Shown here: positions 16,043-24,394 of the stretch, one piece after another | Layout: each line of letters opens with the position of its first letter | How positions within the stretch are numbered: position 1 is the stretch's first letter | NCBI RefSeq assembly: GCF_029382255.1 | Contig: NZ_JARLLG010000005.1 | Coordinates: 233,338-297,337 of the forward strand | DNA length: 64,000 nt | Source of the DNA: Isoptericola croceus | Lineage (GTDB): Bacteria > Actinomycetota > Actinomycetes > Actinomycetales > Cellulomonadaceae | Direction: 5' to 3' | Program-made: the position numbers and the translations under genes | Notes under the pieces: model-generated | Seen by the model: the letters and a program-made list of their open reading frames with translations, nothing else | The model's database searches: none | Told to the model about the DNA's origin: nothing

Positions 16043-17017
16043 ATGAAGCCTATGACGCCTGACGTCCGCCTCGCCCGGCACCCGGGCACCAGCACGGGGC
16101 TCGTGCTCGCCCTCGTCTCGGCTGTCAGCTTCAGCCTCTCCGGGCCGCTCGCCGGCGCCCTGTTCGAAACCGGCTGGACCCCTGGCGCCGTCGTCCTCGT
16201 CCGGGTCGCGATCGGCGCCCTGGTGGTCCTGCCGTTCGGCATCAGGGCGCTGCGCGGCGACTGGGGCGCCGTGCGACGCAACGCCCGGATGATCCTGGCC
16301 TACGGGGCGCTCGGCGTCGCGGCCACCCAGTTCTGCTACTTCGCCGCCGTGCAGCACATGCAGGTCGGTCCGGCGCTCCTCATCGAGTACTCGGCGCCCG
16401 CCGCCGTCGTCGTCTGGCTCTGGCTGCGTCACGGCCAGCGCCCCGCGCGGGCCACGTTCGGCGGCATCGCGCTCGCCCTGGCCGGGCTCGTCCTGGTCCT
16501 CGACCTCACCGGAGCCCGGGTCTCGCTCGTCGGCACGGCCTGGGCGCTCGGCGCCATGGTGGGCGCCTCGGCCTACTTCCTGCTCAACGCGCGGGCGAAC
16601 ACCGGGCTGCCACCCCTGAGCCTGGCGGCCGGTGGCCTCACGGTCGGAACGGTCACGCTCGGCACGCTCGCCGCCGTCGGGGTGCTCCCCGTCTCCGCGT
16701 CCGCGGCACCCGTCGTGCTCGGCGGGACCACCGCACCCTGGTGGGCGGTGCTCGCCATGCTGGGCCTCGTGACGGCCGGGGTCGCCTACGTGACCGGCAT
16801 CGCCGCCGGGCGGCGGCTCGGGGCACGGGTCGCCGCCTTCATGGGCCTGCTCGAGGTGCTCAGCGCGGTGCTGCTCGCCTGGGCCCTGCTCGGCGAGCTG
16901 CCGAGCCCGGTCCAGCTCGTGGGCGGGGTCCTCGTGCTCGCCGGGGTCGTCGTTGTCCAGCAGGGCGAGGCCTCGGCGGCGCGCCGCGCGACGGCGGTGC
17001 TCGCCGCGAGCGCCTGA
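16043..17017 (+). CDS. EamA/DMT family transporter, 324 aa
   Basis: Ten hydrophobic helices in two EamA repeats are apparent, starting TGLVLALVSAVSFSLSGPL and with a second repeat from about residue 165 (GTAWALGAMVGASAYFLLN). The carboxy repeat ends VLLAWALLGELPSPVQLVGG, the typical EamA signature. Members are drug/metabolite exporters; the substrate is not predictable. It is transcribed away from a CGNR regulator by a near-consensus promoter, with the ATG about 8 nt after the -10 box. That gives either a leaderless or a very short-leader mRNA. Confidence 0.92.
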   Translation: MKPMTPDVRLARHPGTSTGLVLALVSAVSFSLSGPLAGALFETGWTPGAVVLVRVAIGALVVLPFGIRALRGDWGAVRRNARMILAYGALGVAATQFCYFAAVQHMQVGPALLIEYSAPAAVVVWLWLRHGQRPARATFGGIALALAGLVLVLDLTGARVSLVGTAWALGAMVGASAYFLLNARANTGLPPLSLAAGGLTVGTVTLGTLAAVGVLPVSASAAPVVLGGTTAPWWAVLAMLGLVTAGVAYVTGIAAGRRLGARVAAFMGLLEVLSAVLLAWALLGELPSPVQLVGGVLVLAGVVVVQQGEASAARRATAVLAASA

Positions 17018-17037
17018 CCTCGGCGAGGATGTGGCGC

Positions 17038-17775
17038 ATGATCCGCCCGCTCGCCGCCGCACCCACCGAGCCCGTGACCGTGCCGCCGGCCGTGCGCACC
17101 CTCGCCGGCGACGACCACGTCACCCCGGTCTGGCGCAACGAGCTGGGCGGCCTCACCTTCCGCCTCACCGGCGCCACGGAGACGCGATTCGTCAAGTGGG
17201 TGGCGGCAGGGACGCCCGAGCTCGACCTCGACGCGGAGGCCGCGCGGCTCACGTGGGCGGCGCGCTACGCCGTCGTCCCGCACGTGCTCGACCGGGGCCA
17301 CGACGAGGACGGCTCGTGGCTGGCCACGGCGGCGATACCGGGCCGCTCCGCCGTCGACCCGGCCTGGCTGGCCCGGCCCAAGGATGCCGCCCGGGCGATC
17401 GGCGCGGGACTGCGAGCGCTGCACGACGCCCTGCCGGTGGACACCTGCCCGTTCTCCTGGAGCGCCGAGGAGCGCATCGCCCGGCTGGACGACGCCGCGC
17501 GCGAGCAGGTCGGCCCGGTTCCCGCGGTGGACCGCCTCGTGGTGTGCCACGGGGACGCGTGCGCGCCCAACACCTTGGTGGCCGACGACGGCGCACCGGC
17601 CGGGCACGTCGACCTCGGCACGCTCGGGGTGGGCGATCGCTGGGCCGACCTGGCGGTGTCGAGCATGAGCCTGGGGTGGAACTTCGGCGACGGCCACGAG
17701 GCGGCCTTCTTCGACGCGTACGGCATCGCGCCGGACGCCGAGCGCATCGCCTTCTATCGGCGGCTGTGGACCTGA
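17038..17775 (+). CDS. APH(3')-like phosphotransferase family protein, 245 aa
   Basis: Eukaryotic-kinase-like fold of aminoglycoside/choline kinases: the ATP lobe has RFVKWVAAG with the lysine, and the catalytic loop is VVCHGDACAPNTLV (Brenner HGD, about residues 165-178). The metal site is GHVDLGTLGVGDRWADLAV, also typical of APH(3'). The ATG at 17038 is preferred to 17029 because GAGG ends 9 nt upstream. It may phosphorylate an aminoglycoside or an endogenous alcohol; residues alone do not tell resistance from housekeeping. It ends 6 nt before the large palindrome. Confidence 0.82.
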   Translation: MIRPLAAAPTEPVTVPPAVRTLAGDDHVTPVWRNELGGLTFRLTGATETRFVKWVAAGTPELDLDAEAARLTWAARYAVVPHVLDRGHDEDGSWLATAAIPGRSAVDPAWLARPKDAARAIGAGLRALHDALPVDTCPFSWSAEERIARLDDAAREQVGPVPAVDRLVVCHGDACAPNTLVADDGAPAGHVDLGTLGVGDRWADLAVSSMSLGWNFGDGHEAAFFDAYGIAPDAERIAFYRRLWT

Positions 17776-17781
17776 CGAGGT

Positions 17782-17847
17782 CTGATCGGCAGTCCGTGTT
17801 CTGATCGGCAGTCCGGACTGCCGATCAGAACACGGACTGCCGATCAG
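17782..17847. repeat. Perfect 66-bp palindrome with internal direct repeats
   Basis: Bases 17782-17814 are the exact reverse complement of 17815-17847, with no spacer. Each arm holds the unit CTGATCGGCAGTCC twice, separated by GTGTT, so the unit occurs four times. The inner 28 bp is itself a palindrome. It lies between the APH stop (17775) and the helicase start (17885), both on the plus strand. It may act as a terminator, but it is far longer and more regular than the other hairpins in this window. Confidence 0.93.
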
Positions 17848-17884
17848 TCGTCGGGGTCGGGCCGGGCTGGGAGAATGACGCACG

Positions 17885-20626
17885 ATGACTGCCACCGACG
17901 CTCCCGCGACCACCTCGACCACGACCCCGCGTCCTGCCGGCACCTTGCTGCCGTACCTGCCGCCCCCCACGGGCAAGGCACCGGACCCGGATGCGCTCTT
18001 CGAGGGCTTCGGCGAGTGGGCGGCGTCGACGGGCAGGTCGCTCTACCCCCACCAGGAGGAGGCGCTGCTCGAGCTCATGACGGGTTCGCACGTCGTCCTG
18101 GCCACGCCGACGGGCTCCGGCAAGTCCATGGTGGCGATGGGGGCGCAGTTCGCGGCGCTGGCCGCCCGGCGCTCCGGCAAGGGTGGGCGGACCTACTACA
18201 CGGCGCCTCTCAAGGCACTGGTGAGCGAGAAGTTCTTCGACCTGGTCGCGGCGTTCGGCTCGCGCAACGTCGGGATGATGACCGGCGACTCGGCGGTCAA
18301 CGCCGACGCGCCGATCATCTGCTGCACCGCGGAGATCCTCGCCAACCTCGCCCTGCGCCGCGGGACGGGCACGCCGGGCGAGGACGACTTCATCGCGCAG
18401 GTCGTCATGGACGAGTTCCACTACTACGGCGACCCGCAGCGCGGGTGGGCCTGGCAGGTGCCGCTGCTCGAGCTGCCGCACACCCAGTTCCTGCTCATGT
18501 CCGCCACCCTCGGGGACACCACCCGGCTGCGCGAGGACCTCGCCGAGCGCACCGGGCGGGAGGTCGCCGAGGTCGCCGACGCCGAACGACCCGTACCGCT
18601 CACGTTCTCCTACGTCCAGGACCCGCTGCCCGAGGTCATCGAGGAGCTCGTCACGACCCACCGCGCACCGGTGTACGTGGTGCACTTCACGCAGAAGGAC
18701 GCCGTCGACCGGGCCCAGGCGCTGCTGAGCAGCAAGCTGGCCTCCAAGGAGGAGAAGGCCGCCATCGCCGCCGAGATCGGCGCGTTCCGGTTCGCCACCG
18801 GGTTCGGCAAGGTCCTCAGCAAGTACCTGCGCGCCGGGGTCGGCGTCCACCACGCCGGCATGCTGCCCAAGTACCGGCGGCTCGTGGAGCGCCTCACCCA
18901 GCGGGGCCTGCTCAAGGTCGTCTGCGGCACGGACACCCTGGGCGTCGGCATCAACGTGCCCATCCGCACCGTGCTGATGACCTCCCTGGTCAAGTTCGAC
19001 GGCGAACGGATGCGTCACCTCACCGCGCGCGAGTTCCACCAGATCTCCGGCCGCGCCGGCCGTGCCGGGTTCGACACCCTCGGGGAGGTCCTCGTCATGG
19101 CCCCCGATCACGTCGTCGAGAACCGCAAGGCCGTCGCCAAGGCCGGCGACGACCCGAAGAAGCTCAGGAAGCTGGTCCGCAAGAAGGCCCCGTCGGGGTC
19201 CGTGAACTGGACCGACTCCACCTTCGACCGCCTGCGCGACGCGCCGCCCGAGCCCCTGGCGAGCCAGTTCCACGTCAACCACGCCATGGTCCTCAACGTC
19301 CTCGCCCGCACCCGGGACGAGCACGCCACGGACGAGGCAGGCGCCGTGGACCCCGTGGAGGCGATGCGGCACCTGCTCACCGCGAACCACGACACGGCCG
19401 CCCAGCAGGCCGAGCACGTCCGTCAGGCGCTGCGCATCTACCGGTCCCTGCGGGTCGCCGGCGTGGTCGAGCGGGTCCGGGTCCCGGACCCGAGCCGCCC
19501 GGCAGGCTACCGGCCCAGCGTCCGGCTCGAGGTGGACCTCCCCCGCGACTTCGCGCTCAACGCCCCGCTGTCGCCGTTCGCCCTGGCAGCCATGGACCTG
19601 CTGGACGTCGATTCCCCCACGCACGCCCTCGACGTCGTCTCCGTCATCGAGGCGACCCTCGACGACCCCCGCCAGATCCTCTACGGCCAGCAGCGCAAGG
19701 CCCGCGGCGAAGCCGTCGCGGAGATGAAGGCCGAGGGCATCGAGTACGACGAGCGCATGGAGCTCCTCGAGGAGGTCACCTGGCCCCGGCCGCTCGCCGA
19801 GCTGCTCGAACCGGCCTTCGCCCAGTACAAGCAGACCAACCCGTGGGTCGCCGGCGCCGAGCTCGCCCCGAAGTCCGTGGTGCGGGACATGCTCGAGCAG
19901 GCCATGACGTTCGCCGAGCTGGTGAGCGTCTACGGCCTCGAACGCACCGAGGGCGTCGTGCTGCGCTACCTCGCCGACGCCTTCCGTGCCGTCCGTCAGG
20001 TCGTCCCGGAGGAGCACCGCACCGAGGACGTGCAGGAGGTCGTCGAGTGGCTCGGTGAGCTCGTGCGCGGCGTCGACTCCTCCCTGCTCGACGAGTGGGA
20101 GCGCCTGCAGAACCCGGTCGACGACGACGCCGACGACGTCGTGGAGGGCGAGCTCGCCGAGGCGGGGGCCGAGGCACCGGCACGCCCCGTCACCGGCAAC
20201 CCGCGGTCCTTCCGCCGTCTGGTGCGCAACGCCATGTTCCGCCGCGTCGAGCTGGCTGCCCGCGAGGACTACGACCGGCTCGAGGCACTGGACAAGGCCT
20301 CCGGCTGGGACGGCGACGCGTGGGCCGACGCCCTGGAGGAGCTCTTCGAGACCCAGGGGGACGACGCGATCGGGTTCGGCGCGAACGCCCGCGCCACCGC
20401 CCTGCTGACCATGCGCGAGCCGGGCGCCGAGCTCCCGGCCGGGGCGACGGCGTCGGGCGGCGACACCATGGCGACCGTACCGCCCGGCACGTGGTGGGTG
20501 CGTCAGGTGCTCGACGACACGAACGGCGACCGCGACTGGGCGATCACGGCACTGGTCGACCTCGCCGCGAGCGACGAGGCCGGCGCACCGGTGGTGCGAG
20601 TCGTCCAGGTCGGCCGCCTCGCCTAG
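17885..20626 (+). CDS. Ski2-like DEAD/DEAH-box helicase with DUF3516, 913 aa
   Basis: RecA-like lobe 1 has Walker A ATPTGSGKS (residues 73-81), motif II DEFH (176-179) and SAT (near 207). Lobe 2 has GVHHAGMLPKYRRLVE, GVGINVPIRT and motif VI QISGRAGRAG (near 386). The ~450-residue C-terminus is the DUF3516 region found in actinobacterial superfamily 2 helicases related to Ski2/Mtr4, presumed to act on RNA or structured nucleic acid; its role is not known to me in detail. Length is normal. The ATG has a GGGAGA 11 nt upstream and lies 37 nt after the 66-bp palindrome. Confidence 0.92.
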   Translation: MTATDAPATTSTTTPRPAGTLLPYLPPPTGKAPDPDALFEGFGEWAASTGRSLYPHQEEALLELMTGSHVVLATPTGSGKSMVAMGAQFAALAARRSGKGGRTYYTAPLKALVSEKFFDLVAAFGSRNVGMMTGDSAVNADAPIICCTAEILANLALRRGTGTPGEDDFIAQVVMDEFHYYGDPQRGWAWQVPLLELPHTQFLLMSATLGDTTRLREDLAERTGREVAEVADAERPVPLTFSYVQDPLPEVIEELVTTHRAPVYVVHFTQKDAVDRAQALLSSKLASKEEKAAIAAEIGAFRFATGFGKVLSKYLRAGVGVHHAGMLPKYRRLVERLTQRGLLKVVCGTDTLGVGINVPIRTVLMTSLVKFDGERMRHLTAREFHQISGRAGRAGFDTLGEVLVMAPDHVVENRKAVAKAGDDPKKLRKLVRKKAPSGSVNWTDSTFDRLRDAPPEPLASQFHVNHAMVLNVLARTRDEHATDEAGAVDPVEAMRHLLTANHDTAAQQAEHVRQALRIYRSLRVAGVVERVRVPDPSRPAGYRPSVRLEVDLPRDFALNAPLSPFALAAMDLLDVDSPTHALDVVSVIEATLDDPRQILYGQQRKARGEAVAEMKAEGIEYDERMELLEEVTWPRPLAELLEPAFAQYKQTNPWVAGAELAPKSVVRDMLEQAMTFAELVSVYGLERTEGVVLRYLADAFRAVRQVVPEEHRTEDVQEVVEWLGELVRGVDSSLLDEWERLQNPVDDDADDVVEGELAEAGAEAPARPVTGNPRSFRRLVRNAMFRRVELAAREDYDRLEALDKASGWDGDAWADALEELFETQGDDAIGFGANARATALLTMREPGAELPAGATASGGDTMATVPPGTWWVRQVLDDTNGDRDWAITALVDLAASDEAGAPVVRVVQVGRLA

Positions 20627-20733
20627 AAAGTCCGCAACGTCCCGTGCGTCCTGCCGAGATGTTGCGGGCAACGCCCGGCGGCCATTCAATCGGCAGAGGG
20701 GAACGTCCCACCTCGACGAGCCGGGAGGCCGCC

Positions 20734-21231
20734 ATGGACAACACCACCATCATGTGGATCGTCGTCGGGATCGTCGTGGTCATCCTGGTCGCGCTGCTCG
20801 CGTGGTTCTTCGCGCGCCGGTCGCGCACCGCCGCCGAGAAGAGGCACCAGGACGATCAGGCGGAGGCCGCAGAGCTGCGCCGCGAGGCCCAGCACGAGCG
20901 GGTCGCGGTGCAGGAGCGGGAGGCGTCGGCCGCGAAGCTCGACGCCGAGGCTCGGCTGGAGCAGGCCGAGGCCGACCGCAAGGCCGCCGAGGCCGCGCGG
21001 CTCCAGCAGGAGGCGCAGGAGCGCAGCGCACGTGTCGGCGAGAGCCGGGCGGAGGTCGAGGAACAGCTCCGGCGTGCCGATGAGCTCGACCCCGAGCACC
21101 AGGGATCGACCGGGACGGTGCACATCCACGAACCCGGCAGCGAGGGCAGGCCGCCCGAGCACCGCGCCGACGCGCCGGCGGACACCCACGACAGCGACCA
21201 GGCCGAGGGCGAGGGTCGGCACCGCTCCTGA
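20734..21231 (+). CDS. Single-pass membrane protein with coiled coil, 165 aa
   Basis: Residues about 8-28 are one membrane helix (WIVVGIVVVILVALLAWFFA) after a short N-terminus. Residues 30-125 are a long charged coiled coil of Ala/Glu/Arg (AELRREAQHERVAVQERE, AEADRKAAEAARLQQEAQ). The last ~40 residues are acidic, with His/Pro. A GGGAGG lies 6 nt before the ATG. No enzymatic motif is visible. It could be a stress or scaffold protein of the membrane, but I do not recognise a family. Confidence 0.75.
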   Translation: MDNTTIMWIVVGIVVVILVALLAWFFARRSRTAAEKRHQDDQAEAAELRREAQHERVAVQEREASAAKLDAEARLEQAEADRKAAEAARLQQEAQERSARVGESRAEVEEQLRRADELDPEHQGSTGTVHIHEPGSEGRPPEHRADAPADTHDSDQAEGEGRHRS

Positions 21232-21253
21232 TGGTTGCCGCGCTCGGTCACCG

Positions 21254-22006
21254 TCACAGGTGGGCGAGGCCGCGCGTCAGGGTCGCGAGCCCGCCCACGT
21301 AGGCGAGCACGATGAGCACCCGCCGGGTCGCGGTCGCGGAGACCCGCGGGGTGAGCAGCTCGCCGATCGCGAGACCGCCGACGATCGCCACCATGAGCAG
21401 CACCCACTGCCACCCCGCGAGCGCCGGGAACGAGGCGTCCGCCAGGACGAGCTTGGCCACCAGCGCGGCCAGGGCGTTCGCGGCGAAGAACGGTTGGGCC
21501 GTGGCCGCGAACCGCCTCGGGTCCCACCCGGTGAGCACGGCGTAGACGGCGACCGGTGGCCCACCGATGCCCGCCGCCACGGACCCGAACCCGCTGGCCA
21601 CACCGGTCATGGCGAGCGGCCAGCGCGCCTCGACGCCGAGCGTGCGCGCACCTTCCCGGCGCAACCGTGTCGTGGCGACCGCGAGCGTCATGGCGAGGAT
21701 CACCACGAGCCCCACCGTGGCCTCCAGGGCAGGTGCGCTGACGTCCCGCAGCAACAGCGCGGCCGGTACCGTGACCGCCACGGAGGACACGGTGAGCCAC
21801 CCGAACGCACGCCACTGGACGTCGCGCACGACCCGCCCGAGGATGATCGTCGAGGCGATCGCGCCGGCCAGGTTGACGAAGAGGACCCCTTCGAGCGGCC
21901 CCACGATCAGCACGATGAAGGGGCCGGCGACCAGCCCGAACCCCATCCCCGTGACCCGCTGCAGGATCCCGCCGACCAGGATGGCGAGGACGAGGAGGGT
22001 GAGCAC
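21254..22006 (-). CDS. TauE/SafE family sulfite exporter-like permease, 250 aa
   Basis: Eight hydrophobic segments, with the TauE/SafE pattern: GGILQRVTGMGFGLVAGPF near residue 15, NLAGAIASTIILGR, SGFGSVAAGIGGPPVAVY near 140, and FFAANALAALVAKL. Family members export or import sulfite, sulfonates or related anions; the substrate here is unknown. The GTG at 22006 begins the first membrane helix and lies 7 nt after TACCGT on the minus strand, which decides this start over GTG 22015. It converges with the coiled-coil gene, 22 nt away. Confidence 0.86.
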   Translation of the reverse strand: MLTLLVLAILVGGILQRVTGMGFGLVAGPFIVLIVGPLEGVLFVNLAGAIASTIILGRVVRDVQWRAFGWLTVSSVAVTVPAALLLRDVSAPALEATVGLVVILAMTLAVATTRLRREGARTLGVEARWPLAMTGVASGFGSVAAGIGGPPVAVYAVLTGWDPRRFAATAQPFFAANALAALVAKLVLADASFPALAGWQWVLLMVAIVGGLAIGELLTPRVSATATRRVLIVLAYVGGLATLTRGLAHL

Positions 22007-22088
22007 GGCCCCCACGGTACGCCGCAGGTGTGCCGCCCCCGGGCCCGACGCCGGCACGCAGGCTGCGACGTCGGGCACACTGGGCCTC

Positions 22089-22583
22089 GTGGCCCGGAAG
22101 AAGTCGGCGAGCGGCGGCACCCCTGCCGTCCTCGCGCTGGAGCAGGCGGCAGTGCCGCACACCCTGCACCCGTACACCCACGACCCGGCGAGCGACCTGA
22201 GCTACGGCCTCGAGGCCGCCGTCGAGCTGGGCGTCGCCGCGGAGCGGGTGTTCAAGACGCTGCTGGCGGACGTCGACGGCGAGCTGGTGGTCGCCGTCGT
22301 GCCGGTCACGGGATCGCTGGACCTCAAGGCGCTCGCGCGTGCGGTCGGCGGCAAGCGCGCCGCGATGTCCGACGTCGCCCGGGCCGAGCGAGCCACCGGC
22401 TACGTGGCCGGCGGCATCTCGCCGCTCGGCCAGCGCACCCGGCACCGCACGGTGCTGGACGGGTCGGCCGCGGCGTTCGACGTCGTCTACGTCTCCGCCG
22501 GGCGGCGCGGGCTCGACGTGGCGCTCGCACCGTCAGACCTCGCACGGCTCACGGGCGCGACGACCGCGACGATCGGTCGGTGA
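22089..22583 (+). CDS. ybaK: YbaK/EbsC family Cys-tRNA(Pro) deacylase, 164 aa
   Basis: This is the trans-editing domain that clears cysteine from mischarged tRNA-Pro. The signature is FKTLLADVDGELVVAVVPV (about residues 55-73), DLKALARAVGGKRAAM and YVAGGISPLGQRTRH (near 115), ending with the FDVVYVSAGRRGLDV stretch. Length matches the family. The GTG at 22089 is SD-less, with CACACT 7 nt upstream, and lies 82 bp from the divergent TauE gene. The next gene begins 4 nt after its stop. Confidence 0.9.
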   Translation: MARKKSASGGTPAVLALEQAAVPHTLHPYTHDPASDLSYGLEAAVELGVAAERVFKTLLADVDGELVVAVVPVTGSLDLKALARAVGGKRAAMSDVARAERATGYVAGGISPLGQRTRHRTVLDGSAAAFDVVYVSAGRRGLDVALAPSDLARLTGATTATIGR

Positions 22584-22587
22584 GCGC

Positions 22588-23127
22588 ATGGACGACGTGC
22601 GGCGCGAGGTCCCGCTGTCCATGGACGAGCTGCGCGCGGTCACCGGCTACGGCATCAACTGCGCCACAGGGGTGCTGGGCCACTTCACCGCAGCCCGCCC
22701 CGGCGACACCCGGCCTCAGGAAGCGCTGGCGGCGGCCCGAGCCTTCGCCGACGGCGGCCCTCGGCGTGCAACGCTGCGATCCGCCTCGTGGGCGGCCCAC
22801 CACGCGGCCCGGGATGCCGGAACGACCCCTGCCGGAGAGGCCGCCCGGTCCGCCATGAGCGCGGCCGCGGCCGCGTTCCTGCACCCCCTGGCCCAGGCCC
22901 ACCAGGTCAAGCACGTCCTCGGAGCCGCGGCCCACGCCGCCCGCGCCGTCGAGCTCGCGGCCGGCGGGGACCCCGGCGCCGGCACCCGTCACCTCGACCA
23001 GCTCCGAGACCGGGCCGGGACGACGGTCACGCAGGTGCTGCGGCGCTACCCCGCCGCCCCGCCCGGGGGCGGGCGCGTCGGGGAGCTGCTGCGGGCACTG
23101 GACGACGCGCTGCGCGAACGACCCTGA
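22588..23127 (+). CDS. Putative immunity protein family (Imm-5-like), 179 aa
   Basis: The ATG lies 4 nt after the ybaK stop, so it is probably in one operon. The conserved face is LSMDELRAVTGYGINCATGVLGHF at the start, RAFADGGPRRATLRSASWAAH, AAAAAFLHPLAQAHQVKHVLGAA and HAARAVELA. This all-alpha family is listed in databases as putative immunity protein, elsewhere mis-named exonuclease SbcC. No polymorphic toxin is visible within the window. An actual immunity role is unproven; the ybaK context argues for housekeeping. Confidence 0.68.
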   Translation: MDDVRREVPLSMDELRAVTGYGINCATGVLGHFTAARPGDTRPQEALAAARAFADGGPRRATLRSASWAAHHAARDAGTTPAGEAARSAMSAAAAAFLHPLAQAHQVKHVLGAAAHAARAVELAAGGDPGAGTRHLDQLRDRAGTTVTQVLRRYPAAPPGGGRVGELLRALDDALRERP

Positions 23128-23154
23128 GCGGTCGCCCACCGAGCCGCCCGGACG

Positions 23155-23565
23155 CTACCTCCGCTGGTACGTCGGGTAGCGCGCGTCGCTGGGCACGATG
23201 TCCTTACCGAGGGGGAGCAGCGAGATGGGGATCATCTTGAGGTTGGCGATCGCGAGCGGGATGCCGATGATCGTGACCGCCTGGGCGACGGCGGTCACCA
23301 CGTGGCTGATCGCGAGCCAGATCCCCGCGAACACGATCCAGATGATGTTGCCCAGCACCGACCAGCTGCCCGCTCCCGGCTTGTCCACCACCGTGCGCCC
23401 GAAGGGCCACAGCGCATAGCCGGCGATCCGGAAGGACGCGATGCCCCACGGGATGGTGATGATCAACAGGCAGCAGATGATGCCCGCGACGGCGTACCCG
23501 AGCGCGAGCCACAGCCCGCCGAACACGAGCCAGATGACGTTGAGCAGTGCCTTCACGTCTCTCAT
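23155..23565 (-). CDS. YccF domain-containing membrane protein, 136 aa
   Basis: Two internally similar YccF (DUF307) halves are visible: LLNVIWLVFGGLWLALGY and NIIWIVFAGIWLAISH, each followed by IPWGIASFRIAGYALWPFG or IPLAIANLKMIPISLLPLG. Four membrane helices are expected. Function is unknown in any bacterium, as far as I know. It lies in convergent orientation to the immunity-like gene and divergent from yggS. Confidence 0.92.
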   Translation of the reverse strand: MRDVKALLNVIWLVFGGLWLALGYAVAGIICCLLIITIPWGIASFRIAGYALWPFGRTVVDKPGAGSWSVLGNIIWIVFAGIWLAISHVVTAVAQAVTIIGIPLAIANLKMIPISLLPLGKDIVPSDARYPTYQRR

Positions 23566-23637
23566 GATCCCATCGCGAGCGGTCGCACGGGATCCGGGGA
23601 CACCCTGAGTCCACCCCGGCGTTCATAGACTGGCCCC

Positions 23638-24384
23638 ATGCCCTCCCTCCACGACCGGCTCGCCGCGGTGCGCGCGCGGGTCGACGACGCCGCGACCTCC
23701 GCCGGGCGCGACCCGGCCGGCGTCCGCCTGCTGCTCGCCACCAAGACGCAGGACGCCGGCACGGTGCTCGCGGCCGTCGTCGCGGCGACGGACCTCGCCG
23801 CGGCGCGGGGCGACGACGGGGCGGTGCTCCTCGGCGAGAACCGTGTCCAGGAGCTCGTCACGAAGGCGCCCGCGCTGGCGGAGCTGGTGGCGGCCGGACG
23901 TGTGGAGGTGCACATGATCGGCAACCTGCAGCGCAACAAGATCAACCAGATGCTGCCGACGGTCACCGGGCTGGAGACCGTGGACCGGGTCTCGCTGGCG
24001 GACGCCCTGGCCGACCGTGCGGCGCGCGCCGGGCGGTCGCTCGACGTCATGGTCCAGGTCAACGTCTCGGGCGAGGAGAGCAAGTCCGGGGTGGCACCGT
24101 CGGGCGCGGTCGCGCTGGCCCACCACGTGGCCGCGCTCGACGGGCTGCGGCTGACCGGCTTCATGACGATCGGAGCCCGGTCGCAGGACGACGGCGTCGT
24201 GCGGGCAGGCTTCTCACGGCTGCGAGCGATCCGTGACGAGGTGCTCCACGGCGGGGCGCCGGGCACCAGCGCGGCGCGCGAGCTGTCGATGGGGATGTCG
24301 ACCGACCTCGAGCTCGCCGTCGCCGAGGGCGCGACGATCGTGCGCGTCGGTACGGCGGTCTTCGGGGAACGGCCGGCTGCCTGA
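23638..24384 (+). CDS. yggS: YggS family PLP homeostasis protein, 248 aa
   Basis: A fold type III PLP-binding protein that buffers pyridoxal phosphate rather than catalysing a reaction. The PLP lysine is in LLLATKTQDAGTV (about residues 30-42). GENRVQELVTKAP, VEVHMIGNLQRNKINQML, VQVNVSGEESKSGVAP and LSMGMSTDLELAVAEGATIVR complete the family signature. The ATG at 23638 has no SD but TAGACT lies 6 nt upstream, so the mRNA should be leaderless. Length is normal for the family. Confidence 0.93.
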   Translation: MPSLHDRLAAVRARVDDAATSAGRDPAGVRLLLATKTQDAGTVLAAVVAATDLAAARGDDGAVLLGENRVQELVTKAPALAELVAAGRVEVHMIGNLQRNKINQMLPTVTGLETVDRVSLADALADRAARAGRSLDVMVQVNVSGEESKSGVAPSGAVALAHHVAALDGLRLTGFMTIGARSQDDGVVRAGFSRLRAIRDEVLHGGAPGTSAARELSMGMSTDLELAVAEGATIVRVGTAVFGERPAA

Positions 24385-24394
24385 CACGTCCCGG

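Noticed and set aside
17029-17037. ATG at 17029 as start of the APH-family gene.
   Set aside because: GAGG abuts it directly; ATG 17038 has normal spacing.
17825-20689. Long open reading frame on the minus strand opposite the helicase gene (954 codons), and similar ones opposite gltX, ilvB, cimA and the BTAD regulator.
   Set aside because: High-GC DNA keeps the reverse strand open; these frames lack domains and contain no conserved motif, while the opposite frames encode recognisable proteins.
22588-23127. SbcC-type exonuclease.
   Set aside because: The protein has no Walker motifs or coiled coil; only the immunity-family blocks are visible.
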